23,499 bases of DNA from NCBI GenBank assembly GCA_964564285.1, contig CAZMBZ010000037.1:1-23499 (forward strand), in the 5' to 3' direction. The translations under genes were made by a program, and so were the position numbers. This DNA comes from JAUWQU01 sp964564285. Lineage in GTDB: Bacteria > Planctomycetota > Phycisphaerae > SM23-33. The stretch's first letter is position 1. Every line of letters begins with the position of its first letter. This document shows positions 22,313 to 23,499 of this stretch, in pieces. Below the pieces are notes generated by a model. That model was given only the letters and a program-made list of their open reading frames with translations, had not been told where the DNA came from and did not search any database.

Positions 22313-23338
22313 TCAACTCAACTTGCCATCTCTGTGCGCCGCAATGAACTCCATTCCGTACATATCCTCGCCGGTCAGGAACGCCTTGGCGAGTTTGAAC
22401 GATTCGGACGAGGGGTCCATCGCCCCAACCGCCGCGACGGGCATCTGGATGGGGTCGATTATCCCGCTGGAAGCGCCGGCCTCGGCGCAAAGATGCACGA
22501 AGGTCATGTTCAGCAGCTTTCGCTGCGGCATGCCAAATGACACGTTGCTGAAGCCGCCGCAAAGGCGGACGCCCTCGAACCTTCGCACGCACTCGGCCGT
22601 GGCGTCCAGGAAGTTCCGCCCGTGCATCGGGTCGGTGCTGATGGGTAGCACGAGCGGATCGAGGTACATTCGTTCGTGCTCGATGCCAGCTGCGTCGAGC
22701 TCAGCTATGATCGTCTCGAAGTTGGTAACCCGGCCTTCCACGTCGCTGGGCAGGTCGCTCACGCCGGCGGCGCTTACGACGGCCTCGGTGGCAAACCGGG
22801 CCATGACTTCCACCAACTCCTGCCGCTCGAGGCTTACCGAGTTGATCATTCGCTTTCGCCCGGAGGCCTTGCAGCACTCGAGGCCCGCGACAACCGTGGC
22901 CACGTTGGATGAGTCGATGCTCAGCGGCGTTTCGAACCTCTCGTTGAGGAACGTCGCCAGCCATTGCATGGCGGCAATCTGCTGGTCGGGTTTGTAGGAG
23001 TATTCATCGACGTTGACGTCCAGGAACGCCGCGCCCGCGTCGATCTGCCTCTGGGCGGCCCAGACCAGGTAGGCCTCGCCCAACTGACGGTCTTCGTCAG
23101 TCGCGCCCCGGGTGGCCTGGTGAATCGCCAGGGCCATGTGCTTTACCTTGCCATCGGAAAAGGCCGGGGATATCTCCGCCCAGTTACCGGGGATCGGCAG
23201 CACGCGGTCGGCGCCCTCGTGCTTGAACGCCACGCCCACTTGGCCACCGGGCAACTCGACCGTATGCAGGCCGCCAAGTTTCACGATCCGCGTGCAGTGA
23301 ATGTTTTCGCCGATGACTACGAAATCTGACATGTCCAT
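22313..23338 (-). CDS. Pterin-binding (DHPS-like) methyltransferase, stand-alone
   Basis: A 341-residue TIM-barrel protein of the pterin-binding superfamily, which includes dihydropteroate synthase and methyltetrahydrofolate:corrinoid methyltransferases. I start it at 23338, seven bases after AGGAAAGAG; an ATG at 23332 is also possible. The N-terminus FVVIGENIHCTR corresponds to the IGERxN opening strand of methionine synthase-type pterin domains. AGAAFLDVNVDEYS is the second pterin-binding block, ETPLSIDSSN the third, RKRMINSVS the fourth, and VRLCGGFSNVSFGMPQR the late GxSNxSFG-type block. These favour methyltransferase over folate synthesis. No cobalamin-binding domain is fused to it and none is encoded in the window, so a partner corrinoid protein must lie elsewhere. 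The symporter gene follows 76 bases downstream. The methyl donor is unknown. Confidence 0.8.
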   Translation of the reverse strand: MDMSDFVVIGENIHCTRIVKLGGLHTVELPGGQVGVAFKHEGADRVLPIPGNWAEISPAFSDGKVKHMALAIHQATRGATDEDRQLGEAYLVWAAQRQIDAGAAFLDVNVDEYSYKPDQQIAAMQWLATFLNERFETPLSIDSSNVATVVAGLECCKASGRKRMINSVSLERQELVEVMARFATEAVVSAAGVSDLPSDVEGRVTNFETIIAELDAAGIEHERMYLDPLVLPISTDPMHGRNFLDATAECVRRFEGVRLCGGFSNVSFGMPQRKLLNMTFVHLCAEAGASSGIIDPIQMPVAAVGAMDPSSESFKLAKAFLTGEDMYGMEFIAAHRDGKLS

Positions 23339-23416
23339 GGAATTTCTCTTTCCTGTAAAACCCGGCCTAACGCCTGCCGACCGATGTGCCAATATTATCG
23401 TTTGCCGCAGTCGGGG

Positions 23417-23445
23417 ATTTTAGGCCCGTCGGGAGTTCGGAGCAA
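23417..23445 (-). promoter_or_regulatory. Possible sigma-70-type promoter for the methyltransferase-symporter transcript
   Basis: On the minus strand TTGCTC (23445-23440) and TAAAAT (23422-23417) are exactly 17 bases apart. The -10 matches five of six consensus bases, the -35 four. It lies about 80 bases before the methyltransferase start, with no gene between. A second A/T-rich GATAATATT near 23390 could be an alternative -10. Confidence 0.4.
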
Positions 23446-23499
23446 GCCGGAAGCACGGAAGGCTTCCCTTTCAGACCATTCCAGCCCTCCTGACCGCCT

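Noticed and set aside
23449..23467. Inverted repeat GGAAGC / GCTTCC near the right edge
   Set aside because: Only six pairs with a seven-base loop and no T run; not distinguishable from chance.

Overview
The window reads as chromosomal DNA of a GC-rich Planctomycetota bacterium, most likely of the Phycisphaerae type. The reasons are a YD-repeat Rhs fragment, large secreted PDZ/DUF6288-like proteins, a Tat-exported Gfo/Idh/MocA oxidoreductase, a lone pterin-binding methyltransferase and an SGLT-type symporter close together. The taxonomic call is inference from gene content; there is no marker gene. No tRNA, rRNA, insertion sequence or CRISPR array was seen.

Left edge (1-1497): the end of a minus-strand Rhs/YD-repeat gene runs off the window and loses recognisable Rhs sequence near 460. 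Behind it lie about 950 bases without a convincing gene. This stretch has extreme G+T bias on the plus strand, a perfect 24-base palindrome, and a degenerate array of TGTGG-centred units spaced about 32 bases apart.

Plus-strand block (1498-12385): a secreted six-hairpin glycosidase-like protein, then 31 bases later a secreted gingipain-like (C25) putative cysteine protease. After a 232-base gap with a possible promoter comes a very compact peptide importer. It has a lipoprotein substrate-binding protein, one polypeptide joining the OppB-like and OppC-like permeases, and one polypeptide joining the OppD-like and OppF-like ATPases. A five-part Opp/Dpp importer is thus made from three genes that are 3 bases apart or overlap by 1. 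Together the block suggests extracellular protein or glycoprotein breakdown followed by peptide uptake.

Minus-strand block (23338 down to 12432): in transcription order, a pterin-binding methyltransferase, an SGLT-type sodium:solute symporter, a secreted alpha/beta-hydrolase esterase, a lower-GC orphan ORF, two tandem paralogues of about 800 residues (signal peptide, PDZ-like domain, alpha/alpha toroid region, HEAT-like repeats), and a Tat-exported Gfo/Idh/MocA oxidoreductase. The block converges on the importer operon. Esterase, symporter and oxidoreductase suggest use of an esterified carbohydrate, but the substrate cannot be read from sequence.

The most notable points are the full fusion of the peptide importer with two extra membrane segments inside the permease, the C25-like protease next to it, the tandem PDZ/DUF6288-like pair whose 5' leader was duplicated too, and the periodic G/T-rich noncoding array.
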